A DNA stretch of 64,000 nucleotides from Tyto alba (GCF_018691265.1 NW_024881321.1:19569698-19633697), one strand, 5' to 3'. Numbered from the stretch's first letter, positions 47,001-62,200 are shown. Made by a program: numbers and translations. Notes: generated from the letters alone by a model not told the origin.

Positions 47001-50000
47001 AGTATTTTAACTAGAGGCTTTTGTTTGCCATGAAAAAGTAAAGGTGCTAGTTTATTAGAAATGTTAGAAATAATCAAAGAGAGGAAGCTACACTGCAAAC
47101 TACTGTGAGACAGACCTTTGGTACAGCAGATGTAATTTGTGATTGACCAAAACTATCCATTGAATTCAGTGTAAAAATCCACTTTCAGCTTTGATTGATT
47201 TCAAACCTGTCACCTATTTCCTTCTTTACTTATGATAAGATCCAATGAGTTTATTTGAAATTTTGGGAAGAAAGTAAAAAAAAAAAAAATATTCGCCAGG
47301 AGCTCCATGTTCTCTCCTCTGTGCTATTTTTCGATTACAAACATTGCCATAGGTATATACATTGAAAGCCACACATAACTGGTCCATAGATGGACCACTG
47401 TTTCAGGTGGCTTCCAGATGAATGGATATGATTTTATACACTGATTGGTTCTGCTTATAGCAAGTGAGATGGTTTAACTTTTTTTAGCCACCTAAGCTCA
47501 GTAAGATATTCAAGCCATCTAGTTTCTAAACTCAAATCTTCCTTTTATTTAATTAAACTTTTTCCTTAAAAACCCCATAATTTTTAATGCATATTTAGCA
47601 TAACCTTTCAACATAACCAAGAGAAAAAGGAGCTGTGTGTTTTGGCATCTAGACAAGCCAGAAATAAGCAGATACCAGTGGATGGCATTTGGGAAAACTC
47701 ACTAAAATTTGGACATCTACAAGAGATAAAAACATGGTCCTGTCCTGCTAATGGCACCATAAAGAGCAAGGCCAGCTGTACTCTTGTCTTACTCCCTACC
47801 TTGCAGTTGCCTTGACTGATAGACTTTAAAAAGCATAACAAACTTCAGGACAGTGGGAGACACAAGCAGGTCTAAACTCAGCCTAAGCTTTTTCTTGATT
47901 GTGTCAGTTACACTGCATGAAAGAAAGTCCAAGGTGCCTTCAGCTGCTCAGTGCAGAGATCTGCATGAGGTCAGTCTCCCTCATGGAAAGCAGCAGCCTG
48001 TGTACCTTTGAGAGTCAACTTATCATAAGGTGGATGTCTAAACTACACCAGAGCAACTGAACTCTACAAATGCTTATTTCTCTTTCCATTATCTATGAAG
48101 GGAGCGAGCCTACAACGTCTGGCTCAGATGTCACCATCTGCATTTTAGATATCTAAAATTAAGTTAGATGAATCATGTCCTGTGAGTCTCAGAAAAGAGT
48201 TGACTGGCTTGTCCCACACACAACCAGCCCTCTGAATACATCTGAAAATCAGACAGAGCTCACATCACGGGCCATGATATTTCCTAGGCACCTGATCAAA
48301 GCTTGTTATGCATGCTCAGTAATGTCTGCACTTGGAGACAGGTGAACTTCACCTTTTGGTTTTGATTTGTTCGGTGTAATCAGATTCTGTCTAAATTACT
48401 GAAATAGAGCTGTGTTCATCTCAGAAAGCATAATCAGTGTTAGTGTCCACTTCTTATTCCTAACCAGGGGATTTTCTCTGATTGATTGATTTTTAAACTT
48501 TGTTTCTGCATACCAGGAATATACCTCACTCAACAGGTTGCATATGACTGCAGGACAAGAAGGATGTCACCCTATATGGATGTGTCTTTATTGTTCCTCC
48601 TGAGTCTGACTAGTGTGTAGAAAGGTATACAGGATTTACAAAGGTAAATGAAGAGACCAGAAACAGAGAGGCTACAGCTTTATAAGCAGGTGACTTCTCT
48701 GAGGAGCTTTGGGTTGGTCACTTATTCTATAATTAACAACTGAAACAGGAGACACAAGGTTATTTTCTGGAAGTCTCGCTGATTAATACATTTTGTGTGG
48801 AGGAAGGAACATTCTCTCTCCACCCTGAGAGTCATCTCTCTTCAGCTTTCTGCACCCCAGCAATGAAGGTGCCCCTATGTGATGTGTTCAGACCATCCTT
48901 GGTTCTTCCCATGCCCAAAAGTTACCTCCAGGCTCTGGTCACAGTCTCCCAATTCACTGAGTTCCTCTACAGAGATGCTTTAGATCCCTCTGTGGTCAGT
49001 GCAGGGGAGTAGGCTCCTGACGTGTAGTCCCTTGACTGGCTTTCAGAAACATTAGCTCTCTCTTTTAACTGTGTAAGCTACCTAGGCTTTCAATTCTGGA
49101 GGTCTTAATCAGTCTACAGAAACCATAAATCCACTGTTAATGTTAGTAATATGGTACATAGGTGCCTACATAGGCCACTGAGGCTGACCCTCTGCCTCCA
49201 GTCCAAGGACTTGTTCAACTTCTCTTATACTCAAACTTTGGGATTAATTATGCATAACTAGCACAATCAACATGACTAGTCAACAAATTAGAATTACTAT
49301 AGTTTGCTGCTATTGTACTGATATGAAAAGGCAGTAGAGAACACAGTTCCAAATCTGTACATTTCTATAGACATTAGCTTTGGTAAACCTATGTATTTTA
49401 AACCAAAAGTTGCATATGGGAGTAAACCTCCCACCTGGAAGTTCCTGTTCTTCAATTCCTAATGAGAAAAAGGCACAGTCAGGAAATTTCAGAGAGCTTC
49501 ATTGGCTGAATATACCAGAGAAGACACTGAATGTTGCACTCATTTATTTCAGCCCTAAGTTTGGCTGAGATCTAGCAGAGTTGTTGCAGTCCTCCACAGT
49601 TTCTTGCCATTTTCGCCACCTACATTAATGACATCTCCTAAAAGCATCTCCTTGCTAGCTAACACCAGTTCAGTTCCCCTGGGGCTAGCAATAATTTAAA
49701 GTATATTTATCCACTTAGGAAGAGACAGATCAAAGAGCAGCTGGGTTAGAGAGGGGAAAAAACAACAGCCAAGACTTGAGGGGATTTTTAGGTTTCAAAA
49801 TAGAAAAGGTTGCTTTTATACTTTTTTTGTTGTTTTTACATTATACATTTTTCTAGCACCTCCACAAATATGCTGATAGAACAAATGAATGCATTCTGTA
49901 TGAAAAAAATCTGTGACAGTTTGAAGGGCACAGGATTCTTCAGTTCCAAGATCTCTCTGCAGACACTGCCCAGAAGTGATGGGAATTCCTAGGCTCCGAC

Positions 50001-52000
50001 TGCATACCACTTACATTAATTATTGAAATAAACTTCATATCAGGTTCAGCATTTTAAAATATATTTATTTGCACAGAAGAAGAAAGAAGTAGGATGCCTC
50101 CGATGTTTCTGCCATCTGGTCCTTTGAAAAGAAGATTCAACTCATTGTCTCTTGGCATAGATAATATCTTATCTACAGAGCTGAAAAAGCAGCTCCAAAA
50201 GCCTGTGTTAAACTGAGGACTTTGGTATCATAAAACAGTGTCTCTCAGTTTTATATTCCATTTTACACTTCAGAAGTCCTCGTCATGTATGTTCATTCTT
50301 GAAGATCAGGGTTCCAAACAGCTTAAGGTGAAGCTGACATTGAAAACGTGCCCTCCTGGTTTCTCTTCTCTGCTCACCTAACATTCTGTCTAAGGCAGCT
50401 GACATCTCAAAGTGATTGCTTTTGCTATATTTAAAGCATAGTTATTGAACTAAAATCAAGCTAAGAGTTAAATACCAGTCATTCTGGTGTTCTAACTCCT
50501 CCCCATGTACCACACAGCTTTCAAATTCCTCATTTTTGCACATTGTTCTTCAGTAGGTAGTTATTATACTAGCTCACCTCTGAAGGTAGTTACTATGTAT
50601 GTGGGATTCTGGTGTAATTCCCACAGTTAGGAAATTGATTAATTATCCACCTATAGATTTTTCTACCATGTTTAAATCACAGGCTGACATCTTAAGAACC
50701 AAAAGGAATCAAGGTCTAAATATATAGAATTTGTAATAAATCTACAATCATATTATCACCATGTAACCTAATAGTTGCTTCCTATATGTTTGTGCTCAAA
50801 ACCAATTTGAAATAAAGTGTTGGGAGTTTCATTCAGCGTTCAGCAGGAAATAATTTTCAGTGAGCTAATAATTCTCACCCATGCAGCCCTCAAAACCAGA
50901 ACACAGTAGCAGCTGGCCTTCCTCTCTGTAGCTGTTCAATTTTCCTTTAAAAACTGAGCTATGAGAGATATCCCATCACAGAGAATACTTTCACAGTGGA
51001 GCACCTAGCAAGCTTTCCAGAACCAAAAAAAGAACGGAGTTTGCAAGATGGTGGTTTGGAGTAGGTGCCAGGAAATCTGCCTGTGAGGACTCCCACTTCC
51101 AATGTAAATGCCTACAAGCTAGTCACTTTATATACCCTTTGTATACATGCCAAGATTTTATGACTTGTCTTCTGATTGTTAAGGTTCAGTATTTCCAGGG
51201 CCTTCCACAATGCTGCCTGTCCTTTCAAAGCTGATTCAAGACTTATGTAAGGAAGACTATGATGGTGTCCATCCTTGATCTCAAAATCCCTTCTGATTCC
51301 CTTTGTTTTCATAGACTATTTAAATTTATTTCCTTGTCCTCTGCTACAAACTCTGCATGGTATCAGAGAGGGATCAGTGCAGCAGGACATTCCCCACTCT
51401 GCAAATTAAACAGTGTCATTTGTTCCACTCGTTCTTGCTCTTTTTGGTCATTATGTGATTAATATTTTGCCTCAACATTTACAGCATCCTGACAATAACT
51501 TTGGTCAGTTCAAAATACTATAGCTTCTTTATTTGTTGTGTACTTCTCACCTAAAAACATCAGCAATGTTTGTGAAGAACATGAATTGATTGTAAATCAA
51601 CTTGGGAGTAACTGTGAACTAATTAGCACAGGGTATTTTAACATAAATTGGATGGATGAAAAAACCTATTCAATTAAACACCTGTTTGTTGAATGAGGTT
51701 TGTCCTACTTGATTAATGAGCTTGCAAAGTTAAATAACCACCCAGGTAAATGCTCTTTTATCTGCTGAACTCTTCATCACTGTCTATTGAGACTAAAACC
51801 AGATGTAGAAACTCAGACTTTTTGAGAACTGTCATCTTGTGATTTTGCATTAAATAGACAAAATAGCCATATGTTAAATGTTTGGCAATATCTTTCTGTG
51901 GTCACTTTCATTTCTGATTGAGTGATGGACAGAAAGCTAAGGAGGAAAATATATGGTCTTGATTTAAAATGGTCAGTTTGGCAGCAAACTGAACCCACCT
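44023..52000. other. Gene-free stretch with a conserved-element-like part
   Basis: No gene is recognised. An 11-bp inverted repeat is at 44170-44210. The part 45081-45600 is non-repetitive and dense in homeodomain-type words (TTAATTAG, TTAACGAG, TTCAATTA). An A13 run is at 47277-47289, an 18-bp palindrome with TGGTCCAT/ATGGACCA arms at 47380-47397, and a 15-bp palindrome AGGTGAACTTCACCT at 48340-48354. Confidence 0.55.
44170..44210. repeat. Perfect inverted repeat (11-bp arms, 19-nt loop)
   Basis: CATTGCCTAAA (44170-44180) and TTTAGGCAATG (44200-44210) are exact reverse complements. The same locus belongs to a short motif seen again at 42811 and, more diverged, at 19956. Confidence 0.85.
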
Positions 52001-55000
52001 GCTGATGCAGAGTGCACTGCTGGAGTTCTTTTGGTGAAATGGGCAGAACCGCCTTGAGAGCGAAGACTGAAAGGTCTTTCTTTGCCACAGAAAATAAAAC
52101 TATACACTTTTAAGCTGAAAGAGACTATTATAATCATGCAATGTGATCTCCTAGATAATACTGGTTTAAGTGCTTTACTTATTAAACTATATGTAAAGTC
52201 GTGAAGGGAAGGATAACATATCACTTATGAAGACATCCAGTTCTGATTTTTAAAAGAGAAAGATGTTAGAAAATCCTCTGTTTTTTTGCTGACCTCTGCT
52301 TAGAAAGTGATCTTCTAAAACCTACAGCAATGTTACATTTAATCAGGAGAAGACAAATAAACAAAGGACCTGGGGGGTTACTTGTGACAGGTGTTCATGA
52401 ACAAAAACAAGGGAAAAGACAACTGAAATCAAATACCTGTTGTCAGTGCAAGAGCAATACCAATAAAAGCAAACTAATCATTTAGTTTGAAAAGAATTCT
52501 ACTGAGCCAGAACAACAGCTGCAATGTTAAGATTCTCTAGAACAATGAGCTTTAAGACTCATGTATATTTTATTTGTTGTTTTAATTTCTGACCTGGAGC
52601 ATTAAATTCTGGGAGGACTTTCCAAAAACTGTCTTCTAAAGCCACCAGGTCATTATTTCCAAAAGTAGCCGAAGGTGTTGTGATTCTCTTCCCCTGCAAA
52701 ACTGTATTCTGAAAGATGCTTTATCATCAATATATTTCTAGGATACAGTAATAACGTGTTCTGAAATAATTCTGTCTTGCTTGTTGCAGTGGGACCTGGT
52801 ATGCAAGGATAAAATTATGACCACTAGTGGCACACTTCACAGATAGCAAATGGAGCAAAATCCCATAAAACTCTGTGAAGAATCTCTTTAAGAGTTTAAA
52901 GATAAATAGGTAAAATTCTGTGTGGGATCACTCTGAATGAAAGATCACAGTGGGCTCAATCTGTTTGCTAGGCTGCTATGTCTGATATTATATAATATTG
53001 TTATAAAGTAGTTTGGCAGCCTTTTACTTTTAAAATCATAATTTGCTTACCTCTCTTTTGTTTCCATCCCTCAGTATTATAAATTGAGGATAGCAGGGGT
53101 TTCTGACCACTCTAAAGTTATTGTCATATAAAAAAGGTCATATTTTTATCTTGTTCATACCTGTGCTACCTGAAATCAATTGACTTGTGCAGATGAAAAT
53201 GAACAAAAAATTGCAAGACATTTCCTGTAACATCCAAAGTTTTTCAAATTTCCCCAGAAATTAGGACCTGGTTTAGAAATGTGCTAGGAAGAGTTTGAGC
53301 TTTAGCTCTCAGGAAAGGAGTTGAGGAGGATCAGTACCGCTTCTGAATGAAGTCGCACCAAATTCCTCTTCAGTACTGCAACAGCAGCAAACTACTGTGG
53401 CCTCCATTTAATCTAATAGAGAAGCAGCATGAGAAGTGATCAATGAAATTGTGCTGGCAGTGTGAGTATTTCAAGCAAGCAAATAAAACTGTAACACAGG
53501 TATACAGATCGTGAGGGTTTTTCTTACAAAACTAAAGGTACTTTTTGTTTCCTTCATGGCTTTTTAGCCTTCATCCTTAGTTCTTTAAGCTTTTATTTGC
53601 AAGCTTAATCATGGAATTAAATTTTGAATTTATTTTTAAGGAAAATTAATGATCTGACATATTAGGATTTCTTAAAAAGAAATAGACAGGTTTATTACAG
53701 AATGGGATATTATGTTTGAATTCAGGTGTTTTGCTAAATGTAACTCCATCTGAAGGTTTTCTCACCGTTGGGTGTTCAGGAAATCTCTTCTGTCTGGGTG
53801 TTTCTGGGTGTTCAGTAAACCTGAGTCAAGCTTGACTCTCCCTCTCAGGGTTACTTTGGTTTGTGCAACTTTTGCTATGCACAATTAAAAACTGTGTTTG
53901 TCCTTTCAGAGTAAGACTATGGAGACAATAGTTACTCAATGCACATGACACAGCTTAGTACAAGTGATGGGATAGTGGGAATGAAGATGCCAAATACCGA
54001 CAACAATGGGGTTGGAAGCTGTTGGGTCTAATCAAGGTTATGTCACTGTCTCAGTGAGACATACTAGACAACTTATCCATCTGTTTTTCACAAATCACCT
54101 GGCACAAGGAATGATGATTAACTGCCTCAGAAGTATAACATGATGCTTAAGAGGTGTTTGAGTAGTGGTTTAATTGGCTTGTAAAGGCAAGAAAAGGAAA
54201 GAAATCTAATTTCACTAGAAAGATAGACTGGGATTTCTGCTTAAGTGTAGAAACAGAGCTTAGAAGACTGTTCTCAAATCAGGAGGAGAATCAGCAGGTT
54301 GCCAGCACAAGTGACATTTGGGTTGACTGAGGTGGGACAGTCAGTAGAAGTTAAGGTTCCCTGCTTTTTACTGCACCTGGCAGTGACAGCTCCAGAACTG
54401 TTGCACGCATGCTGCAGGAGGCAAAGGGTGGGACCTGGTCTTTCTGGCTGACCTGGGATGCCTGATTTGCATGTCAGTTGTCCATGTTCAGGGAAGTGGG
54501 ACTTCAGAGGTGCAGAAGTTCCCTATCTAGTCTGTGTGAAAATACAGGTGAAAGCTCTAAAAGGAGAATTTACCTTTGATGCCCAAACTAAATGCATATT
54601 TATTTAGGAGGGCCCAAATCACCTGCTTTTCTCTACTGACTGTATCAGACTTTCTGTACTCCCTTTTGGAGGACAGCAACACTGTGCACCTAATGTACAG
54701 ATGCAGTTTAGGGGCCTGAATTGTAGGTGGTGACTTTTCTGCAGTAATGAGAAAAATCTTTCTACATGTAGCAGCAATACCCTCAGCCTAACAGGCAGTA
54801 CTGTCTAGTTCCTCCTATGGAGACACTGACTTTAAACAGTCTTATCAAATGCAGAAAAACCCTGTATGATTAAACCTCTAAATTCGTCCCTTCTGAGAAG
54901 CTACAGCCAGCTGAAACAAGATGACTTGAACTTCTCAGGCTCAAAGTGTCTGCAGTAAAACATTTCATAAATTATTCCCTTTTGTGATTACATTTTTAAT

Positions 55001-58000
55001 TTAAAAATGTTATCACGTTTTCATTCTGATCAAAGTTTGGGGGAGAAACAAATGTATGAACAATTCCTTCAGATCAAAGAAGCCAAATTTATTTTGGGGA
55101 TGCATGGCTTCAGTTTTAATGAAATCGGTAGCATTTAATCTATTGACCCCATTATAAAGATGGGATTAGATGGTGGTATAAGGTGCTTCTTTTTGCTCCA
55201 CAGACATTAAGAAATGATACAAAGTCTAAGTTGCCAGACCTTTTCAGAGGAGAACAACTGTGCAAAGCTGGCTGTTCATAGACACCTCTGCTTTTTTCTC
55301 TGCATAAATCCATCATCTTGCCACAGACTATTTTAAACAAATAATAAAATTCCTTTATATTATCACATCATTCCCTATACAGAATTTTCAATTGCACAAA
55401 CTTCTTATTAAACAAATGAAACACTACATATTAACTTTAACTGCAGTAACCACCCACTCACTATGAGCCACAAGCTGTTTTACATCTGGTAGTATCTGTA
55501 CCATTTCATGAAAATACCATTCCATGTCTGCTGTTACAGAAATTGCTTTCTTTGTTCATCAGAGAAAGACAGATTTCTTTTTCTCTTAAAAAGACACATA
55601 ACTATGCAAAATTAATCATTGTGCTTCAGCAAACATTCATTCTTACAAAAAGTGCCTTGTAGTGTCAGTTTTAAATGATGGAGATACACTTGTTTTTCTC
55701 TTGATTTCTTTCTTAAAAGATTTTCACGATATGTTCACATAAAAATTGTCAGGTTCAATACAGTGTAGTTTTATAGGCCATGACCACAACTTCACAGGGA
55801 GTACTACTGAATACTCATCCTATACTCCCAATAACATAAATATCACATGTGCATTTCCATACATTTCTTGCATATTCCATTGAAAGGTAAGGAAAAATTT
55901 CCATCAGCATTCTCAGTTACACCACCTCAAGCTTCTGGAGTTTCTTTCTGAGTTGTCTGCAGAGAAATGCCTGTTTGTTGCAGTGGGTATGTGGCAAGCA
56001 CCATTTTTTCATCATTCTTATGCGGAACTTTGTGTCTCACACACCTGTTGCATTGTCGTTAGCCTGAACGGTACACTTTTTAGAGCACAAATTGGTTTTT
56101 ATTAGATTTTGCAGAGGATATGTTAGATATTGTCATCACAACAGGTCCTGTTACAAAGTTGAAGACTTCTGGGCCGTAAACCATGGAGTAACTCATGACA
56201 TTCAAGGGGATGTTACCTAGGAATGAGATGGTTGCTATTCTAGCACATGTTTCTAACAAGGACCACCAGCCAAAATCCTGACACTCTCACCCACAGCATC
56301 TGCTAGATGGTAAAAAGGCACAGACTGTTCCTGCAGTGCAGGACAAAGAGAAGTCCCTAAAGCCAACCCATACTTGATGTTTTGCTTCTTGGAGTGAAGT
56401 GAAGGCTTTCAGAGCCTGCTGAAGCAATAAGGGACCCGTGCTGAGAAAAGGCACCCTCTCCTGGCACAGCACCTACAGTCTGTGATTTTAGTTTCTCCTT
56501 TCTATCCACTCAGGGCCCCTGCATTTCCTCCAGCAGCAAGTTGAAAGCTATTACATACAGTCTCATTTTTAAAATATGAGCTGAGCAAAATCATCTCTGT
56601 GTACTATTTTCCAGTTGCTCAGACTGAGGGATGGTGTCTTGCGTGAGAGTCACAGTCCCTGTGATTGAAATTCAACCAAAAACGTTCTCCTCTGACACTT
56701 TGCTGTGCTAGAAATACGCTGAGACCTGATGGGGCTCTGACTTAATATCTCTGCTGTCTACCCTGAGCCTGAAAATTCTGGGTACTTTTGCTGATGAGTG
56801 AATGGACTTTTTGAATGCGGGAGGAGGCCAAAAGACTGTGGAACCTTGCATGCCCCACTGCAAACAAAAGGTTTGCAGACAGAAGGAACTGGGGAAATAA
56901 CTCACGCTTTGCTGCACTAGTCATGTGAATTGGCCACAATGGGTAAACCTTAAGGAAGTATTTGAGGGGATAAGCAAAAGAGTGAAGAGGCATCATGGCC
57001 TTCCTAAGTGATGTGATACCCTGCTCCTTCCAGAATATTACACGTAAGCAAGACTAATCCACCACTGTACCCTGCAGTGTCGAGCCGCCCCCTCCTCCAA
57101 ACCATGTGTCTGTGCCACCTTTTCCTCTGTTCCTGTGTCATCCAAAAAAACATTATTAGTGGAAATGAAGACATAAGTGAAAGGATTCTGGAAATTTAGG
57201 AGGTACCAAATGAGTTTTGCCAAACTACAGGACAATATGTTGTAACAACACTATGGAGAAAAGATGAACACTGTGAAAGAAGCAGGACCCTCCTTTTGTG
57301 GAGACACTGAGGAATTTTTTCATGGATTCCAGTGGAGGGTGGAGAAGTGGTGTAGGCCTTTCTCTTTCAACCAACTTATTTGGTACCAAAATTTTAAATG
57401 ATAGGCTTCAGGTACAAAAAGAGCCTGAAATCACCACTCAGCATGCAACAGTCCTTTGATCATGGGACAAAGAGGATCCTTTGATTGCCTCCAGACATTA
57501 ATCAGAAGTTTGGAAATTCTTCTTCTTACACATCTCTATCCCAAGAGCAAAATTGACTTACACCTCTTTCTCGTGGAGATAAAACAGTAGAAAATGTAAA
57601 AGATGAGTGAAGCTGTGCTAGGGGAATAAGGCAAAAGAAATGTTAGAAACCGATAGCTTATTCCCAAAGAAACAATATGAGTTCAACCAAGTAGAAAAAT
57701 GTGTAAATACTGCTCTTAATTCACTCTAGACAATTTGTCATTTATAATATTTTCTTTAGAGTTTGTGAAATCACAGACTCAGTGGGTAAACTGCTTCTAT
57801 TTCTCTTGTGTAGCTGTTTACCTGGGGAGAAGAATGGGAACATGGGCAGGGGGTTGTAGAGAGCTATTTTAAAATGATCTGGCACCCTAGAAGTTAACAC
57901 TGAGGTGCTTGTGGTAGCAGTTTCCTCTCATTTGTGTATTTCATTCCTTTTTAAGCTCAAATAAATGATAGTTAAATCTCAGCATCTCCTTTTATTTTTG

Positions 58001-59203
58001 CTTTTTCATAAAACTGCTTTAATATTAATTTATTTATAATACTTGCCATATAGAGAAATCTGTGCACACATGTATGTGTAGGAACAGGAGGTTGGAGGGA
58101 AATTTACTAAAATGATGAAGTGACATAGACTCCCTAAGTCTTATTGACTTTCAGGTGAGCTGTATTTAAAGCTAGTCTTTGCGAGGAAATTGATGGACAA
58201 AGTATTTTTGTGAGGTAATGAAAACTGTGCACATTAGTGTTAACAAATATATGGCCAGAAATTTAGGAATAAGTTATCTTAATTTGTGGCTTTGCAAAAC
58301 ACCACCAAAAAATGTGCTTGGATATACAGCATAGCTCCTTGTGAATTTGGCAAATAGTTGTGATGCAAATAAATAGAAAAATAAGACAGTTGGTAAATAA
58401 ATTATCGAGTGAGAAGTTTTTGTTTCAGTGTTTTTAGGATGAAATATTTTGTTTTCTTAATTTGAATCTTTTCTGTCAAATATCTTTTCAGTTCTACCTG
58501 AAAGGAAATTTCTTGGTTTTGTTTTTTAGCCTGAAGAAAAATAAAAGTTTTTTTATTTCTTTGGATCTCTTATTTTCCCATTTTTTTGGCAGACTAAAAA
58601 AATCTGTCATTCACACTTATCCCATTAATTTTGCTATGATTTCAATTTTTAAATCCCTTCTCTTTTTCCCAATAGTTACACATCCTACATGGAAACTATA
58701 ATCACTGAGGCAACACAGTTATTCCAAGTAATTATACATGTCTGTTTCCTCATGAAAAATGACCCCTCAGGCATGTGAAAGTTAAGTGTGGGCCCTTAAG
58801 TTTCATTACATACTTCTTAAAGTCTTACTGTCAATTTGGAGGTAAAATTAAGAACTGACCTCCTAAATCCTAACTATAATATCAAATTTCTTTCTATAGG
58901 CAAATCACTTGATCACCCCTCTGAGTCTTAATCAAGTAGATATAAAATATGTCCTGATGAGCTAATAAGAAGCTGAGACTATTTTTTTTAATTATTGCTT
59001 CACTGCATCTGAAAATGAGAGTTAGGCTCCTAAATCATGTTGGTGTCCTGGCAAAATGGTAAAATTATTAAAAAACATTCAAATATATTTTTGTGGAGAA
59101 TTGTTAATAGAAGAGAAAAATCCACAAAAAAAAAAAAGCTATAGTTTCCAATCCTACTTTTAATGGAATTACTTCAGTGAGAGCTCTGATGTTCTGTTTA
59201 TTA
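52001..59203. other. Gene-free AT-rich stretch
   Basis: No gene, RNA gene or transposon is recognised. Frames are short and on both strands. A 'gggtgttcag' word is repeated at 53770 and 53806 with intervening related sequence. A G-rich patch is near 57835-57860. Confidence 0.6.
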
Positions 59204-59229
59204 TGACTGTAGAGCTTTCTCTACAGTCA
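59204..59229. repeat. Perfect hairpin (11-bp stem, 4-nt loop)
   Basis: TGACTGTAGAG (59204-59214) pairs exactly with CTCTACAGTCA (59219-59229) across the loop CTTT. It is the tightest hairpin noticed in the window. No terminator-like T run or known RNA context follows. Confidence 0.85.
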
Positions 59230-62200
59230 GTATTTTCAGTCTTCCACTGAGATCTTAGGTCTCAAAAAGGAACTGTCTTTCAGGATATTCCCAAATGGTA
59301 ATTATTAAAAGTTTCAGGCTCCTTTCAAAATGTTCTTCTGTCTTATGTTTTGATTTCTGTGTATTCCCGATATATTGCAGTTGTCACAGAGACCAACGTG
59401 TGAGTTGTGCACCTCTTGCCCCATACCTACAAAATGCAAGGTTTTATCCCTAGTAATTCTGGCTCAAGTTGTTTCTTTCCTTTATGTCTAGGTCTGGAAG
59501 ACATCCATGCATGGACTTCAGCAGAATCCAAGAGGCTGCGCAGGGATGGGCACCTACCAGAAGAGTACTTTACCAGAACAGGGCTTTTAGCCTCTTGGTT
59601 GCTGCAAGCTACCTGCATTCTTTGTTCAAAGCTTCCTAAAAAAAAAAAAAAAAAAAGTGTAAACCTTTGTTACTGATCTGTTCCCCTTTGCATGTGCTAC
59701 CTAATGTCTTATGGTGTAAATACACAGCAAAAACTTCCTTTCTTGGGGAAGTTTTTTATCCATCCATTATCCATGGGTAATATTTTTATCCATTAAAGGC
59801 AGGGACACAATCTGATGTGCATTTTAGAACAAAGTGGAAAAGAATCTCGTTCAAAATACCATTACAAGCGTTCTGTTAGTAGATTTCTTTCAGTCACCTT
59901 TGACCTGCTCGTCCACCTATTGGAAGAGGCACAAAGCAATATTAAACCCTAACACCTAATTTTCACAGTTTGTCTCATGGACTGGTGTTAAGAAGATAAA
60001 AAGTAGATAGGAAAAGGTCCTAGAGAGTTTTTCTTGTCCACTGTTCTGTTGCAGTACAAGATCAGCTCTGTTCACATCACTTCTGATCATTTTTTCTCTA
60101 ACATGCTCTGCAATGAGAAATAACTGATAAAATTAATAGATGCACACACTATTCCAGTGCTTCAAAATCCTTTACTATTTGTGGTTTCTTCTGTTATCCA
60201 ATATGAATCTATTTTTCCTAATTTCAATGCATTCCTTCTTTTCCTGGTCATATGAATGTGAGAAAAGATGGTTTGGGTTTTTTTCATTTTTGAAAATAAA
60301 TTTATGAGAATAAAATTTATGTGCTTGGAAATTTGCATCATATTCTCACTTGAACTACTCTTCTTTAGACTAAAGAATCCCAATTATAAAAGTCAAAAAG
60401 CTTTTTAAATCTCTCATCATTTTTGTAACTCACTGGACTTCTTGCTTTAGCCCACGTCTGCCTTGAAACACAGTACCGAGAGCAGAACAAAGTTTACAGT
60501 GGAGACCTTGTCAAGGCTGTCAAGACCAGAAGGACATATCCATGTGTCTTGAAGGCTATGCTCCTATTGGTATATTACATTGTGAAATTTGACTTTCTAA
60601 AAGTGTGATATTTTCAGTCATGTTTAGTTTGTCATCCATTATAAACTCTAGTTTATAACCAGTTTTTTAGATCTTATACAGAATGTTATACTTATTCATC
60701 AAAAATCATTCTGACTCCTTACTTTTTCCTAAAAGTCCTTTTCTGCAACACAGTCATACATAGCCTCATACACCGGGCTACCTTTGGATACAATTTTTAA
60801 CATCCCTTGACAAGCGCAATTGCAGCGTGGGGAGTCCATGCGGTCATGTTAAGCCATCACAACACTGTCTTCTCACTGTTCTAACCGCTCCCTCTGCTAC
60901 ACGCATTGTGAGGAGCTCAGCTTGATGGCACATCACTCTCTGCTCTCAAACATGTTTTCAAAGGACCTGTTTTCACTGTAGCATCCTGGAAGAGACATGC
61001 TTCAGAGCTGTTGCAAAGGCTTGTTGTAAGTATGGTCACTGTGAGAAAAGTCAGACTATTGCCTAACGTTAGTGGCGTTAAAAGGGAATGCTGGATGAGC
61101 AAGGCTGCTGCCAAGCTTGTCCCTGTTCTTTTGTCTTTGATCTGATTCAGAAGCATCAACTAAACGTCACTGGTAATCTGGAAAATAGTGAACATAGTTC
61201 ACCCCACTTCAGAGAGCGGTAAACAAGGAACGGCAGAGCCTGCCTCTGCTGCGCTTCATGTCAGCTTGAACAGGGATATGTGGGTTTGGGAAAGCAGCTC
61301 CAACATAGAAAACATTAATTTCCCCACTGTTCTTCCTTCAGTTTCACCCCTGCATCACAGAGGTGAAAAGTGGCTCCAGATAATACCATGGAAAGAAAAA
61401 GAAAATAAACACAGAGAGATATAGATTTGGGGTTTGCCTTACTTTTAAAAACTACAACAAAAAACTTGCTATAAGTCAAGTTAAGAGAGAAGTATTGTAT
61501 TCCCAGGTAGTCAAAAAGTTGAAAAAACGTAAAGTTCAGTTAAAAAAAAAAAATGTTTCAATTATCAAAAGTTTAAAAATTAAAATAAAAGTAAATTTTA
61601 GAGTGACAAATTGTTTAGAGTGCATGGAACTGAACCATTTTAAGCTTCTGGAAACCAAGAAGGATTCCTCTCAAATAAGATCATTTGTTGAAAATGAGAC
61701 ACAGTGCAAAAAAATGTTAGTGTCTCTAAATTGTCCTTCATCTCCCTGACCCAAATTGCTCATCATAAAACTTTACTCTCATCTTAGAAAGAAGATAGCA
61801 AGTATAAGGAGTTAAACACAATAAGAAGCAAAAATCCTTAGCAAATGGAAAGGAGACTGGTTTTGACTTTTACTCCCCAAATAAGGAAGAATGTAGAGGC
61901 CTTTGAGAAAATGACTAATGTAGAAGAAGCAAAAGACTCTCTTTTCTGGAATAACAAAAATACACATATATTTTAATCTCTGTTCTGGCTTTCATAATGC
62001 AACTACATGCTTTAGACTCTGTGGTGCTGTCAGCAAAAATTAATTTTAAAAGTAGCACACATGAGTGACTTCAGCCTTTGCCTTAATTTAGTTTTTCACT
62101 AAGAGCCAAGATAAGATGTAGCCACACTGAAGAAGGATGGACGGCTGTACACTATATTGTAGGAGACGACAGTGCTAAATTAATCATGTTCTATCTGGAA

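Noticed and set aside
59407..59676. Possible processed pseudogene ending in an A19 run
   Set aside because: No AATAAA upstream, no target duplication and no recognisable parent gene. Such copies are also rare in birds because CR1 machinery does not copy poly-A mRNAs well.
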